From Pleurodeles waltl (Eukaryota; Chordata; Amphibia; Caudata; Salamandridae): a stretch of DNA of 64,000 bases. The notes beneath the pieces are model-generated. The model saw only the letters and a list, made by a program, of their open reading frames with translations. It searched no databases and had not been told where the DNA came from. Position 1 is the first letter of the stretch. Every line of letters begins with the position of its first letter. A program made the position numbers and the translations under genes. Below are positions 29,090 to 44,600 of this stretch, in pieces. The DNA is taken from assembly GCF_031143425.1 (NCBI RefSeq), contig NC_090439.1, forward strand, positions 645,731,465 to 645,795,464, read 5' to 3'.

Positions 29090-31600
29090 GGGGTTAGGTT
29101 AGGGTGAAGTGTGGAGAGGACTATTCTGGGGTGCCCACCACCTCTTAGCAGGGAGTGCAGATCGCTCTCTAGCTTAACAAACATTACCTCAGGGAGCAGC
29201 TAGTAGCTGTTCTGCATGGTGTACAATAGCTTTGGGAGTGTAATCATTTTAAACAAGGTAGCCCGCCTCAACAAGGTGAGGGAAAACGTACGCCATCCCT
29301 CCACATCATCCCGAAAGGGCTGCATCACCCTTCCCATATTTCTACGGAAACACTGCTCTTGGTTAGGTGTTACATATAAGCCCAGGTATTGAAAGCCTTC
29401 AGTCGCCATCTGAAGAAGACTGGCAGTGTCCAGGGGAGTGTAGGGATGACAGAGTGCCGACCTGTTTCAATTGATGTGATAGCCCAAGTGAGCCTCGTTG
29501 GACTCAAAAGTATGAAGGATTGCAGGAATAATAACCTTCGGTTTGGCGAATGTCATCCGCAAAGAGAGATTTTTTTTCCTCCTCCCTTGCCATGTCTGAG
29601 ACTCTGAACGCCCGAATGTCTGGGTGGGAGCGACTCACAGCTGACAAGTGTTCAATACTGAGAGCAAATAATAAGGGAGACGGGGCAGCCCTATCGGGTG
29701 CCTCGCTCAATTGGAAATGTTGACGAGAGAACCCCGTTCACTGGGACCACTATTCTTGGTGCCTTATACAGTAGAGAGATCCATTGTTGAAAATAGGGGC
29801 CAAACCTCAATTTTAGGAGCGTCTGGTGGCGGAAGGGCCAGTGGATAGCATCAAGCACCTTTTCTGCATCTAGTGCCATGATAATGTGGGCGTCCTCTGT
29901 GGACAGCCTCCGACATTGTTATGGAGGCGCCAAAGGTTGAGTATCATAGAAATGCCTGGCATGTAGCCAGACTGGTCTCTATGGATGAGCGGAACAATAA
30001 TCTCTGGAGTCTCGAGGCTAAAATGGTAGCCAGTACTTTCATCTCAATTTATTACAGAGAGATGGGGCGGTAGGAACCGCAGTCAGTCACAGGCTTATTG
30101 TGCTTACGGATCACGACAGTGGTTGCACATTGTAGATCCAGAAGCAACACACAATGATCTCTTACCTCCGGAAAGAGGTCACATATATAGGGGGCCAGTA
30201 AACCCATTTATTTTATGAGGAGTTCTTCCGGAAGGCTATTGGGCTCTGGTGTCTTTCCCGTTTTCAGCTTTGCAGTGGTCTCCGTGATCCCCTCCAGGTT
30301 GATGTCCTCATCAAGTGCCATGAGGCCTGCAGAGGGCACCACTGGCAAGTCCACCATCTCCAAGTACTTGGCTATTTGGGAGTGTTTGCAAACGGATGGG
30401 CCTTATAAAACTTGGTATAGTAGTTGGTGAAGGCCCCAGCAATGGCTTCATCGGCAGAGTGTGGGTTTCCCATCTCTTCTGTAATGCTATGTATCGAGCG
30501 AGACACAGTTTCCTGCTTAGCCAGAGAAGCAGCTTGCCCGCTTTGTCTCCTGCATCATAAAAGCGATGGTGCGTAGCCAGAAGTTGCCTGTGGACCTTCC
30601 CTGCGGCCAGGTCCCAATATTCTCTCTGGAGTACCTCTAGGGAGCACAAAACTTGAATGTCCTTTAAATCTCCGGTGGAGCATTCAAGGGCTGTGATCTG
30701 ACATTCTAAGCATTCTATTTCCACCACCTCCCTTCACCTTTTATGGGCCAAGATATTCTGCACCTTATTTCTAAGTACTGCTTTATAGGCCTCCCAAACG
30801 ACAACCACCAACTCAGCCGTCCCCTTGTTCTCTTGGAAGTAGAGCTCCGAATCAATCTGCATTTTGGTGGGTGTTCAGTCACCAAATCACACCTCATAGA
30901 CAGCCCGTGCCTGTATTGTAATTTAAAGGGGGGAATAATCATACAAGCCTAGATCAAGGTATTCTGCTCAGTGGACCACAGTCACATCACTTGCAGGCAA
31001 AAACAGGTAATCTAGCCCAGAGAAGACCCTGTGGACTCTGGAAAAAGTAGGAGCAATTCCTATCTTTGGGGTGCTGGTGTCTCCACAGATCGCAGAGGCC
31101 CAGGGAATGTGCAAACTGTACAAGGGCGTGACTGCCAGACTCGAGTAATATAGCTCAGGGAGAATAATGTTGTTGAAATCCTCACCCACAACATGAATGG
31201 CTGAGTCTGCCTCCATGAGTCAAGGACAGGCTGCTGTCGTGGAGGTCGCATAGACATTGATCAGTGTAACGGACGTCCTGCCCAATTGGCCCTGGACTCC
31301 CTCATAACGTCCGCTCTTGTCTATTCACGTTCGGGATACCAGGAACAGGAATTTTTCTTAATCAGAAACTCCACTCCCCTCAAGCTGGAAGTTTACTCTG
31401 CATGTGCTAGCACCATGTAAGTCCCCCTACCTAGAAAATGACATTGAGTCCCCTTCAGGTGTGTTCCTGAAGCGGGACAACATCAGCTGCAATCGTCGTA
31501 CCTAGTGCTTGCCCAGGCCGCCTTAACCTTACAACTTAGCCCGTTGATGTCCCAGGATGTTATAATGTATGGGGCTTCTGGAATCCTATCCCGCATCATA
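29090..31600 (-). pseudogene. L1-type LINE ORF2 (endonuclease and reverse transcriptase), decayed
   Basis: Minus-strand reading from about 31590 starts with an endonuclease N-terminus (ITSWDINGL, then THLKGTQCHFLGRGTY). It continues through a helical spacer (about 30727-30311), LDAEKVLDAIHWPF and YKAPRIVVPVNG (palm, about 29879-29700) and ends with LRRATLFKMITLPKLLYTM (about 29270-29200) and KLESDL near 29150. Stops and frameshifts are common. The C-terminal third of ORF2 is missing because the L2 fragment abuts at about 29080. It is older than the Gypsy element at 47699. Confidence 0.75.
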
Positions 31601-32179
31601 TGGTGGAGGCCGAGCAGTGCAAACGACCTCATCTATTCTCCTGATAGGTGTGCCCATCTGTACCCCTCCTTCTGAGTGGACCAAAACTAACTAAAACACC
31701 ACCAAGTGAGTTCAACTTATGTCATACCCACACCACACCACTCCCCTCCCCCTACCCCACCACCCCAACGAGTGTAGGAATAAATGTCAACTGGACAACT
31801 ACTCATGTGTGGGGCAAGAGAGATCTGTCGCTTATCTGCAAAACCCTAAATTACCAACTGGTACCCAAACTCACACACACTCCGCTCTTGTCTCGCACAC
31901 ACCCATCCATGATGCACAGCAAAAGGCTTGCTATTGTGTTGCACAGAAACATCAGTGTCCAAAATGCACAGTAATAAGCAGTCAAAGATTGAGAACCTCC
32001 TCTATAACAAATTAACAAAACCCAGAAAATGGAAAATTGCAAATGCAAAAGGAAAACCAATTATTTGGAGGGGGAGCAAGTGGGCTGTCCCATGTTGCAC
32101 AGGACATGCCACCCATCTGCCCACCTTCGCAGATCTTACTCACACCATGTTGTCAAGTTTATTAGTCTAATGCAGTGGG
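31601..32179 (-). other. L1 inter-ORF region (inferred)
   Basis: Lies between the recognisable start of L1 ORF2 and the end of ORF1. It has short open frames but no domain of its own. CACAC-rich patches lie at about 31720-31760 and 31865-31905. Confidence 0.35.
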
Positions 32180-33102
32180 ATCTCCAGGGAAGTCAGGCAC
32201 AACCTCATGTTTCTCCCAACTCCCAATTTTCATTCCATTTTCCTGATCCACAGGGGGTTGGGATCCAACCATCACCCTGAATATCCAGCCAGTCCCACCC
32301 TGCCTCAGGCTTAGTGGAGAAATGTGAGCAGTCATTGAGGGGCACTTTTATTTTTGCTTGGGAGGGCATGCCCATAGCTTTCAACTTTTGTTTCATTCCC
32401 CCCAAAAGACATCTGCTGCACATGCCTTGTATAGTCTTGGAAAATACGGATCACATGGTTTTCATTTTTGTGGTCTCCACCTTTTCTGACCATGCAGAGG
32501 ATAGCATCTCTGTCTCTATAGTCAAGTATTTTTGCTATCATAGTTCATATGGGGGCTCCCATCGGGGCCTCAGTGCCAGGGCACAATGAGTCCTTCCAAC
32601 CACAAAGAAGGGGGACAACTGGGCTGAGGGGATAGTTTCTACAATCCTTCATTCAAGAAAGAGCTCTGGGCTTTGTCCCTCCATGTCTACTGGGAAGCTT
32701 ACAAAATGTAGATTGTGTCGGCGGGAGTGGCCCTCCACATCTTCAGCTCTGGTTTCCAATGCGAATGACCTTATCAAGAGATCATTCAGCTGGGCAACCT
32801 CTCCCTGCAACTTTGAAGCACCCTGTTCTGTGGCCAGGGAGTGCTCCGCCACCTTACAGAGGTCCACTCGCGGTAGGCCAACATCTTGCAAGACTGTCTC
32901 AATCTCTGCCTAGGCTACCGCACTGGAGGCCTCTATTGCTGCCAATATCTGGGCTTCTGTCAGGCCCTGTGGTTCCTGCTCTTTCTAACCATTCTGGCAG
33001 GGGGGGAAGGAGGAGGGGAACAGCCCTTGCACCCATCCTCGGGGCCGTAAACTGGTCCTTCTTAGTCTGGTGAGCCCCTCATTGCAGCCTGTCCTTCCCC
33101 AT
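32180..33102 (-). pseudogene. L1-type LINE ORF1, decayed
   Basis: The minus-strand reading contains SLATEQGASKLQGEVAQL followed by RAEDVEGHSRRHNLHFVSF (about 32840-32690). This matches the end of the coiled coil and start of the RNA-recognition-like domain of L1 ORF1 (RAEDxEGRSRRxNLRxxGxP pattern). A plausible start ATG is at 33102. Stops interrupt the frame (one soon after the start). The protein normally coats L1 RNA. Confidence 0.65.
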
Positions 33103-34560
33103 GTCGGCTTTTCCCTGGCAAAAGTGTAGGTGTGAAGATCACCTACAGCTCCCAGCAGTCCACCTCCAAGAAGAAAGAAGGCACTATCATGGGCGGAGGG
33201 TTTTGCTACATTTTGAGGTCAGCCACCACCCTGCTGAGCCATAAAAATCCACCACAAAGCAACTGGTGATGTGAACACCAGAAGGGCAAGAGGCCTCAAA
33301 TTCCGGTCCAGGCACCCTTACCTCCCTGTCATGTGTGTACTGGTGTGCTGGGCATCCGTGCAGCCCTAATATCCAGTTTGCACAGGGCCACTCAGCACAC
33401 TACCACGTTACATGGAGCGGCGTGCTCGAGGCATCGACCGCCCCAATGCAGGCGAATGTTGGAATGATGAGTCGAGCAGCCGAGAGGGCGGGCACCCACA
33501 CAGTTCGGCTGCCGGGCACTAGGCACTAGGCAGTGGGCAGCCACAGGATCCAGTTTACTCCTGATGGGGGAAGTGTCATTGCCAGGGCAGAGGAGGCAAG
33601 AAACAGCCTCCGAGCCAAGGGAACAAGTCCCTTCACCCCCCCAGCCAGCCGTATGTAAGGCCAGCTTAGCAACAGTCACTCGAGTGACCTGCTGACAATA
33701 GATGTGGGCAGCAGGTTGCCTGAGGCAGTCCAGAGCCATTGACCCAGGTACTTGTCCAAGTGGGCCTGTATTGAGGACATCAGACAACAGTCGCTCGCTT
33801 CCCTAGGCAGCAAAAGTGGGCGGCAGCAGGGATGGGTAGAAAAACCAGCTTCTATAATGCTGGTAATCAGACAGGGATTCTGCCACCATGACCACCACTG
33901 CGGGCCCAGCTTCCCCTCACCCCTCCCGGTGCCACCCCCACCACACCCTTTGCCACTGCCAAGTGTGGCCACTGGGGCCCCAGGATTGCACTAGTCCAGA
34001 CTTCGCTACCCTGACATTTGCCTCACTAGATGAGGCCTCCAGGCAGTCGCTGCAGTTGCTGGCTCTCAGTCGCTGGGCTCTTCTCCGATCCCGTTCTGCT
34101 AAGCCTCGGACTCCCCCAGTGCACTTCAGTCTCCTACAGCTACCAGTCACAGGTGCAGGGCCCGCTGTAATGAAGACAGAGCCACCCTTGTGACACTCAA
34201 GACCTTGGCTCCGGCCTTGGGCTCCCAATGAAACGACGCTGTGTGGCCTGCCGGGGAGCAGGCTGCGGATGTGACCCAGTTGTCGGGCTCCGACTATGGC
34301 CCAGGCTCCTCCTAAGAATTCCACATGGAGCAGCAGTCACCCCAGACTGCATGAGAAGGCCCCAACAGCTGCTCCCCTCACTTCAGAGGCTGGTTCACGG
34401 GGGGCCATAAGGATCACCACTACATCAGCTGTTGATTGAGTGGTGTTTCATGTGGCTACTCACATGGATGTTGCAGGATTTTCACAAGCCAGCCCAGGAG
34501 CTAAGCAAGCTACGCCCCGGCGACCCTGATGCCAGGTCACGCCTACTGTGGCATACATAA
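33103..34560 (-). mobile_element. GC-rich block, probable L1 5' untranslated region
   Basis: A GC-rich stretch lies directly upstream of the L1 ORF1 start on the minus strand and contrasts with AT-rich sequence from 34560 onward. A 5' UTR of the same L1 is the simplest reading. Open frames of 80-135 residues in it look like GC by-products. No independent evidence of the element's end was found. Confidence 0.4.
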
Positions 34561-35435
34561 TCAAATATGAGTACTAGATTGTCTGTTGGTTTATATGCAT
34601 AGTTGCCTTTATGTATGTTGATCTATGTGCAGGTTTAGCCTTTGCATGATCAGTGTATTTGTGCGTTTGTGTTTGCACATTTGTTGTTGTGTTTTGCATA
34701 AGTGTTGGAAAATCTGTCTTTTTTCCTAAAACGTGCATTGTTGCTTGGTGTTTCTTTGCCACATTATGTCCTCCACACTGATGATTCCAAAACCCATATA
34801 TTTCTGTATGGTGGGTTGCTTCTTTCCGACAAAACACAAATAACAATACGCTTTACTTGACACAGCATTCTACAGCATGCAACATGGCAGGTTTGGCGAA
34901 TGGTTGGCTACAACCATGGTACAAACACCCAATTCGAACATACACAACACACTCCCCCGTCAGTTTTCAGGTGATAGGCTCTACTGCATGCACCAAATAC
35001 ACCTCCAGTAAGCCACAAGTTGGTAATATTTACATCAAAGATCACTTTGTACCCAGCACTGCCTATTGAACGTTACTGTTCCAATTACTCATATAACCTT
35101 ATTTTCCAAAAGGGAACATGCAAGATGGAACCCTAGCATAGTCATGCATACTACAAGGCATCATGTCCCAATAGTTGCCAAAGTGCTGTCAGCTCAATTG
35201 CACTTCCCCATACCACACTAGCATACACCATAGAACTAGTTAGATAAAGTTAATTTAAATGTACCACCTCCTCAAAAACACAACTTGCATCATAGCTAAA
35301 TAGCTAGCTAACAATGCCTGTCCAAAGCATTCTTAAGTGACTGAGCAATGGACAAACGATCGCCAACCACAACACAAAATGGCGGAGTGTTTCAGCAGAA
35401 CCTTCCACTCTACTAACAAACTCCAAAGGGCCAAA
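34561..35435. other. Unassigned intronic sequence
   Basis: No gene or element recognised. Confidence 0.35.
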
Positions 35436-36003
35436 GGGCCAGATTGATAGTTTGACAGACGGGGAACTCTATCGCAAATAGGACAAATGACCTTGTCTGC
35501 CAAAGTGATGGTCCATCCACCTCAAAAAGAGTCTGGCTGACCATCAGCTTTTCATTGATGGTTCCCTCACTCACTCAAAAAAAAAAAAAAAAAACGGACA
35601 CCCACTCTATAGGGGAAAAAACATCTGGGTGTCATTGGTTAGTTTTGTTTCAATGCAAACTCCCACATTGGGAACTTTAGAAAAAAAAAAAAAAGAAAGA
35701 AAGATAATGTTTGTAAAGTTTGGAAAATGGCTGTCAAAACTGACAGCAGCTGACCATCAAACGTTTTGTATCGTAACAGAAAGCATCATGACAGAGGTTT
35801 CTGTCAAGGTACAGAGATCACCAGTAGGCTGGCAGCAAGCTCTAAATGTGACTAGCAGTAGTCCTTCAGGTTGGTTTGTATTTTACTCCGCCACCCTTAT
35901 ACACTCTACTTTGTCTGTCCAACTACAAATTTGGTCCCAAGATATTTATCTTGAGCAAACTCATTTTACTTGCACATTAAACAACATGAACCATTAGTAA
36001 ACT
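35436..36003. mobile_element. Harbinger-like MITE remnant (left end only)
   Basis: Starts 'gggccagattgatagtttgacagacgggg', similar to the left end of the element at 36006. It contains a small hairpin (ctgaccatcagc..attgatggt, about 35538-35563). No matching right end was found. It also contains poly-A runs (about 35576-35594 and 35680-35700). Confidence 0.35.
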
Positions 36004-36005
36004 AA

Positions 36006-37373
36006 GGGCCTGATTTAGATCTTGGCAGTCGCACTGTCAAGCTGCGTCAGCCGCGGACTTAAGAAGACAGTCGAGTGAACGATCTTCCATCTGCTGTATT
36101 TAGATGTTACAGCTCTGCAAGAGGATTGACTGGCGATGGATTGCTGACAGAGGGAGACGACGATGAGACCCAATGGACTTTGTACAATGGCAGGGGCTGT
36201 GGAAAAGATGTAAGTGATACATACACACACACACACACACTCTGTCCCTGAGCCATATGTGTACCCCCACACTACACACTATACAACATTCACACAATAA
36301 CCCAGTCATTCTGACACAACACAACCCGGACATGCTGGAAACACATTGACATACATCAATGCCACAACATAAACACAGCATTAACACTGCACCCACACAT
36401 GAAACAACCACAACAACCAACACACGTATACACACACACAGAGGCAAGCACAACTACACACATCACAACAATGTCTGCCACACAACAATATTCACCTGAA
36501 TGTTCCACACAGTAACACAACATACACAACAACATTGGTCTCACATTCAAGTGACGCACATACAGGCCACACCACCCACTCCAGCTCCCTCCCCCTCAAC
36601 CAACAAATCCACACACACAGACACGCACTCACTCGCATACACAACAGATAGAACAAACCTGCCCATACAGGTTCCCTTGCAATGCACACACATGGACACC
36701 ATTGTCCAATGTGAGTGTACTGTCATTGTGGTGTCAACATGCATTTTACAATGAATGACACCACAATAACAGTTGTGTATGTGTGCAATTGCGTATGTAT
36801 CCTCTGCCATGTGTGACACCATTGTGTACTCCACATATGCATGTCAAAGCAATTTTAAAAAAAATGACTGTGACATGTATATGCCTGCAGTGTTCCCAAC
36901 CTCCCATGCAGTGCCCACCCAATGTCCACTGGCAATGTGGCGTCCCTACCTTCGAGTCCGGCAAATGAGGGGGTTGTGTTTTCTCCAGGGGTTGGTGGCA
37001 GCAGTGACAGCAGCTGTTGTCCAGTCGTGTCCAGTTGAAGACGCGGGTGGAAAGTGGAAAAAAGGTGAGTTTTCAATCCCTTTGCCCCCCAATCCGCCAA
37101 CTCAGACAAGGAGGTCTGACTGCTGTTTTTTTGCTTGGCGGTAGGGCACATCCAAATCTACGCGGCGGAAAGGGCGTGTTTGGGTTCCCGCTGGCATCCA
37201 CTTTTCCCTCTGCCGCCGTTGACGCAGGCAGTATTTCTTGCAGAGACGGCATTTCTAATGGGGACTTTCATCTATGGGTCTACCAACATCTAAATATGAC
37301 AGACATACCGTCATGGCAGCAGACGGGTTTTCAGTCAGTCGATGGTGGGACTGTTACCGCCAAGATCTAAATC
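36006..37373. mobile_element. Harbinger-like element with terminal inverted repeats
   Basis: The left end reads 'gggcctgatttagatcttggcagt' and the right end 'accgccaagatctaaatca'. The 19-mer at 36011-36029 pairs with 37355-37373 at 18 of 19 positions. The interior of about 1.37 kb includes a CA-rich microsatellite-like zone (about 36220-36640) and a GC-rich right half. No transposase domain can be read, so it is non-autonomous or degraded. TAA precedes the left end, but no matching copy is clear on the right. Confidence 0.55.
36215..36660. repeat. CA-rich low-complexity zone
   Basis: A perfect (CA) run at about 36222-36240 is followed by roughly 400 bp of CACA- and ACAAC-rich sequence. Cysteine- and valine-rich open frames on the minus strand are translations of this low-complexity DNA, not genes. 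Confidence 0.75.
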
Positions 37374-39238
<1,865 letters not shown>

Positions 39239-41614
39239 GTTAGTGAATTTTATTTGCATCTCATCTGCCTTAGACCTAGCATCCTTAGGGTGGTGTCTCC
39301 CTGTCTTTTTGCCTCTGCCGCCTGTATTTTTGACTGTATGCTGAAATTAATTTTTGCTGGTTTTGCTACGCTGGGCACTTTATCACTGCTGATCAGTTCT
39401 AAAGTGTAAGTGCTCCCTGTGTAAGTTGTGATTATGACTGGTTATCCATGTTTAGCATACTTGATTCACTAGTAAAACACAAGTAGGCTGCACCCTGTGT
39501 GCCCAGCGCCTGTAAACCAAATGCTAGTAGTGGGCCTGCAACACAGGTTGCCCTGTAAACATGTCTTGGACCTGCCATTGCAATGTCTGTGTGTGCAGTT
39601 TTAAACAACCATGTTGACCTGGCAAGTACACCCACTTGCCAGGCCCAAACCTTCCCTTTTAGTACATGTAAGGCACCCCTAAGGTAGCCCATGGGCAGGG
39701 TGCAGTGTATTTAAAAGGTAGAACATGTACTGGTGTGTTTTACATGTCATAATAGTGAAATACTACCAAATTGGGTTGTCACTATTTCCTACGGCCTATC
39801 CCTCCCATAGGCCAACATTGGGAGTGCCTTGAAATATCTTTTAAGTGGAATTTCCAGCTGGGACCAGATAGAGATATGGAGTTTGGGGTCTCTGAACTCA
39901 CAATTTGAAAATACATCTTTTAGTGAAGGTGGTTTTTAAATTGTGTGTTTGAAAATGCTACTTTTAGGAGGTGGGCATTTTCTTGCTTAACCATTCTGTG
40001 CCTCTGCCTGGCTGTGGAATAGACGTCTGGGTCAGGATGACAGTTGGGCTGGTTGTGAATTCCCTCTAGACAGTCACACAAAAGGAGCTGAGGTGTGCCC
40101 TTCTTATCCTGATGGGTCTTCCTGGGCTAGAGTGGTGGGAAGAGCAGACACTTGCACCTAAATAGGGCTGTGCCTGTCCTTACACAATACAGTCTCCAAC
40201 CCACTACAGTGTTTCTGGGACCAGGGAAGGAAAGGCAAGATCTTGTGCACTACAAAGACTTTCCTTTGAAGTTTGCCTGCTTCAAAGGCAGAAATTAGTA
40301 TAAGTATTGGACTCAAAATCCCAGACTTTAAGAATACTTCTGGATCAAGAGGACACTCTGCCAAAGAGAAGAGCTGAAAAGCTGTGAGGAGGAGTTCTGC
40401 CCCTTTGCTGTGGGTACTTTGCTGGGTTGGCCCGCAGTTGTTGCTTCTGCTTTGAAGAGAACAAAGACTGGACGTTGTTGTGTATAATGCTTGTGAAGTT
40501 TCTCAAAGGGTTTGGACTGAGCTTGCCTCTTGTTAAGAAGTCTCAGGGACATCAAACTTCACCTGCCAGCCCCCTGGGTTCTCCTGCTGAGGACCCTGAC
40601 TTGCCAAGAGGTGCCCACTCCAGTTTCTGGGCTTTTGGGAGTGAAGTCTGCCAGAAAAATAAGAAGAACCAGGCACACCGACTCAGGACGACTAGAACTG
40701 GCACCGCTGTCCAACTCTCCGCCACTGCCTGCACTGGAAGCTGTGGTCCCCACTGAAGTGAAACTACTGCGACCTATGCCACAGGCTCGACGCTGCTGCA
40801 GTGCCTCTGAAGTCCCACAACATCGTGGTCGAGAGTGTTGTGTCACTAATGTCCGTGACACCTGACTCTGCCACAGCACCTGTGGCCCCGTTGTGTGACC
40901 TCAACACTGCAAAGTCACCTCATCATGTCTTGACCCTCTGGACTCATCGACCCCCGCTGGATCATAAAAACTGGCGCCTCGCTGCCATCGCCATCTCACT
41001 GCCGCCGCCTTCATAAGGAACCAACTCCTCACCTTCCCTGCTCAGCAGTAAGAAACTGGCGCCTCACTTCCTGCGTAGCAGTACGGAACCAACGCCGTAC
41101 CAGTTGCAGGGACACCTCACCTCCCCAGCTTCGTGTCACGTCTTTGACTCTGCCTTGTTTCTAAGGTATTGTACCTTGGGGCCGTGCAGCTCTGTGACAG
41201 GCACCGCACTCCCTCGCAAGTGCCGTTGGACTGTTGGGAGCGACTCCATCATGACGCTGTGATAATACCAGTTGGAGCTATTGCGATTCTAACTGCTTTT
41301 ATTCAAATGTAATCTTTTAAAAATTCATATCCTTGCTTGTGTATGTTGGGTTTTTGTCATTTTGGTCTTGTTTTACTTAGAAATATATTGTCTAAACGAT
41401 GGTGTCTATTTGTAGTGTTTTCACTGTGTTACTGTGTTTGGGTACAAATTCTTAACACACTGCCTCTGAGATAAGCCTGACTGCTCGTGCCAAGCTACCA
41501 AGGGGGTGAGCAGTGGTTATCTTAGGAGTGTGACTCCCTTACTCTGACTAGAGTGACGGTCCCTACTTGGACAGGGTGTTAACTGACTGTCAACTAGAGA
41601 CCCACTTTCTAACA
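39239..41614 (+). mobile_element. Giant solo LTR, family B (about 2.4 kb)
   Basis: Starts TGTTAG (39239) and ends TTTCTAACA (41614), inverted ends typical of an LTR, with no internal retroelement coding on either side. Related partial copies lie at 5140-5660, 22985-23150 and 27201-27956, all on the same strand. A GC-rich middle (about 40420-41040) is open in several frames without recognisable domains. The flanks GAGCA and ATCAG do not match, so either the target duplication has decayed or the left border is misplaced. Length and layout resemble the Gmr1-like LTR at 24642. Confidence 0.55.
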
Positions 41615-44600
41615 ATCAGGCTTTTAGTGAACTGCCAAGGCGGATCGATTCAAAGGATATTAACGAATATGGCTTGCAGTTTTGATTATTTCATGAGGTT
41701 CAGATATAAAATTTATGGAAGCCTCACTAAGGAGGCTATATATTGCTTGTATTCAGAGAAAAATATATGAAATATATGTGCAGGAGGTATAGCTGAGGGT
41801 TGTGTACCACACTCTCATAACCTTTATAAGTATGCATGCATGCGCTATTTGTATAAAGCATACCTAACTGGAAGTCAGTGGAACACTGTATAGAGTTAGA
41901 GGTTACGATACAGTCAAGGATGATTGTCGGATTAGTGGTTTCTAAGAGTGAGGAAGAATGTTAGTGAATCATTCTGGAGTGCTCTTCAGCTCTTTCTTAA
42001 GCAGGGTTGAGGATGTTGTTTCAGATCTTGGGTGCAAAGAAACAGAATCCCTGTTGCAGTGAGTCTTTTTTTTCAGCTTCTTCAGTCTGTGTCCTGGTTG
42101 CAGGTGTGCCTAGAGCCATCAGAGTTGGTGAGCTTGTTACCCTGTTGGGGGTGCTGGTCATATCGGCTTATAGATGAGTCAATGAGTTCTGAAGATGGTA
42201 CAGGCTACCAATTCGAGCCCTTGGAGTTGCATTGAGTGAGGGTAATGTCATGTTCCTTCAAGCCCTTGATGAGATATTCTACAATATTTCGGATGCCCAC
42301 AATTGTGGCCTGGGTGGAGTCTGGGAGGCCGGGGAGCATTGTCACTATCCAGAGATGCACCAGTGGGAGGCTTGATGAGCAGTTTTGAAGTGACTTTCTG
42401 GGAGGAATTGTTTCACTTTCTTTAATAGAAAGAGCTGGTGCCAGACTTCTTGGTCAAGTGTTTCTTGACGGGTGATGTTGATATTCATTGTGAAACAAGG
42501 GACTTTGCATACTGTTGTGATTCAAAACAACCCAGGTTGCCAAGCCAGCTTCGGCGTTTGCTGGCCACTTTTATATGGATGTGTTCCACTCTGCACTCCG
42601 TGTAATATGCTGGTTTTAAACCGAAGGGCTGCAACTGTGCCTTTATCACTCTTTTGTTTGCTTTTCATGTTTTCTACCTAGAATGGGAGGTGAATGACAA
42701 GGAGAAAGCATGAGTAGACACTGCTTCTTTTAGCTTGTGAAGATTCTTTCTGTCTTTTCAAAACTGTGGCAAAAAGATTTCACAATGTGTGCCGGACATT
42801 TTGTCATTTCTCAAGACATTCCCTATCCATGGTCCCATCCTGCCTCCATCCCTCACAATTGCTACTGATCTTTCCTGGCTCCACCCAATCAATGAAAGTG
42901 TAGCATATCATTTGTTGGGGGGGCAATTTTACTTTGTTTTGACGCTAGACACGATGGACAATTCACCCTTCAGGCCTTCCCTTTCCTGCTTTTACGGAAT
43001 TCCTGTTTCACACCATATCATAACAAAATGTATATAATAGATTTAGAGGGGAAGGAAAACGGAGGTATATACATGAATCAAGTTTACTGGTGACAGATGT
43101 AACCAAGACTGCTTAAATTGTTACTTAGTAAGAAGGTCTGTGGAAACAGGAAGTTGAGAAGTGGGCTAAATCAAAATGAATTGTGAGGTGAAAATGACTG
43201 CTCATTCGCAATAACTCAGGAGGAGTGGAGCAATGAGAAGGCATGTTAAAATGGGTCAGCAGGGTAATCCATGCAGCTAGAAGGTATACACCTACATTGG
43301 TACTTCTGGTAATTAGTTACGCTCGCACTAGGAGCTGTATATTCAACAAGGATTTAGGCTGCTGATCCTAACGGTGGTTCAGTGAGGCTCCCTATCCTGT
43401 TAAACAGTAAAGGCCCAGAGACTGTGTCTAGCACACAGAACTAGACATAGTAGGTGACTCAGACAACTGTTTGACCTGGGCTGGGCTGTTTACATCTGCA
43501 GCTTTGTTTATTATGCTTAAAACTACAAAGGTGCACTCCATTCCTCTCTTAGATCTGCAACTGATTCTCTTGATTTAAAGACTTGTGATTGCAAGGCAGT
43601 TTGTAATTGCACATTCTACATAGCTTCCAAGACCCTGTGTGGTGAGGGAAACCTCAGCCAGTGCTGGCTTTTACCCATCAGCACTTTGCATGCTGGAATT
43701 TGTGAGCCAAATACTATAATCCTAACTACAAAGTACATGTGCAAGAGTGCAGCGTGTTGTTGCCAGAAAAGAATGACCGCTGAATCAATAGGTATACCGT
43801 ATCCTGGTTTCTGAGTTTCATTTGGAATATACTTCAGTGTTAGAAGCAAGAAGTGGTATATTCAATAGTAAGACAAGTTACTTTCTACAGTGGAATGAAC
43901 AGTTTTCACCGATGATTTGTAAGAACATGACATTTTGGGTGTGGTAGACAGCAATAAACTGGCCCACATTAAAGAAAGAAGGTTCTAGAAGGGTTGGATT
44001 TGATGTGTTCTCCAGTTGAGCTTGTCTCTCAAAAGATTTCATTTTCTTGTAACAATGAACGTGAAAATATCTGGGCGGCTTTTTTAGAAGGGCGAGATGA
44101 TGCCTCCTTATGTAAACTAGAAAGACCATGGATCTATGGAATGTAAAGGAAGTATCGGGCTCGCTTGGAGGGATCAGCACAGTAGATTCCAATGGGCCTA
44201 CTCAGTTTTATCCGGCCAGGTTAGCATGTTATTAAGTGCTACTTGTCTCACACTCACACTGGGTATGGTCTGAGGCATGATCTCACTAAGGATCACTTGA
44301 CTGCCACTCATCTGTCTTTGGGAGCCTTCAGGACCTTAAAAGGGACTTGGGACACAAACACCTGCTTAGAATTTGGCCTCCTTCAGGCTAGGTGGAGAGG
44401 TCAAGGTCTAGAACTAGCTTCAGCTCAGGTGGCATACTTTGACTGCTCTTCAGCTGCTCACTTTGCTCCTGACATCTATAGATAGAGCAGTAAGCACTAT
44501 TCCTGCCCTTAAAAAGGCTGCGCACCTGCTCAAGTCAATAGCTTTGGTTGCTTTCACTCAGCAGTATTCCTGCCTAGTTCCTATTACCATAGGGATTATT

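Noticed and set aside
36100..36964. Cysteine/valine-rich minus-strand proteins
   Set aside because: Translations of CA-rich low-complexity DNA.
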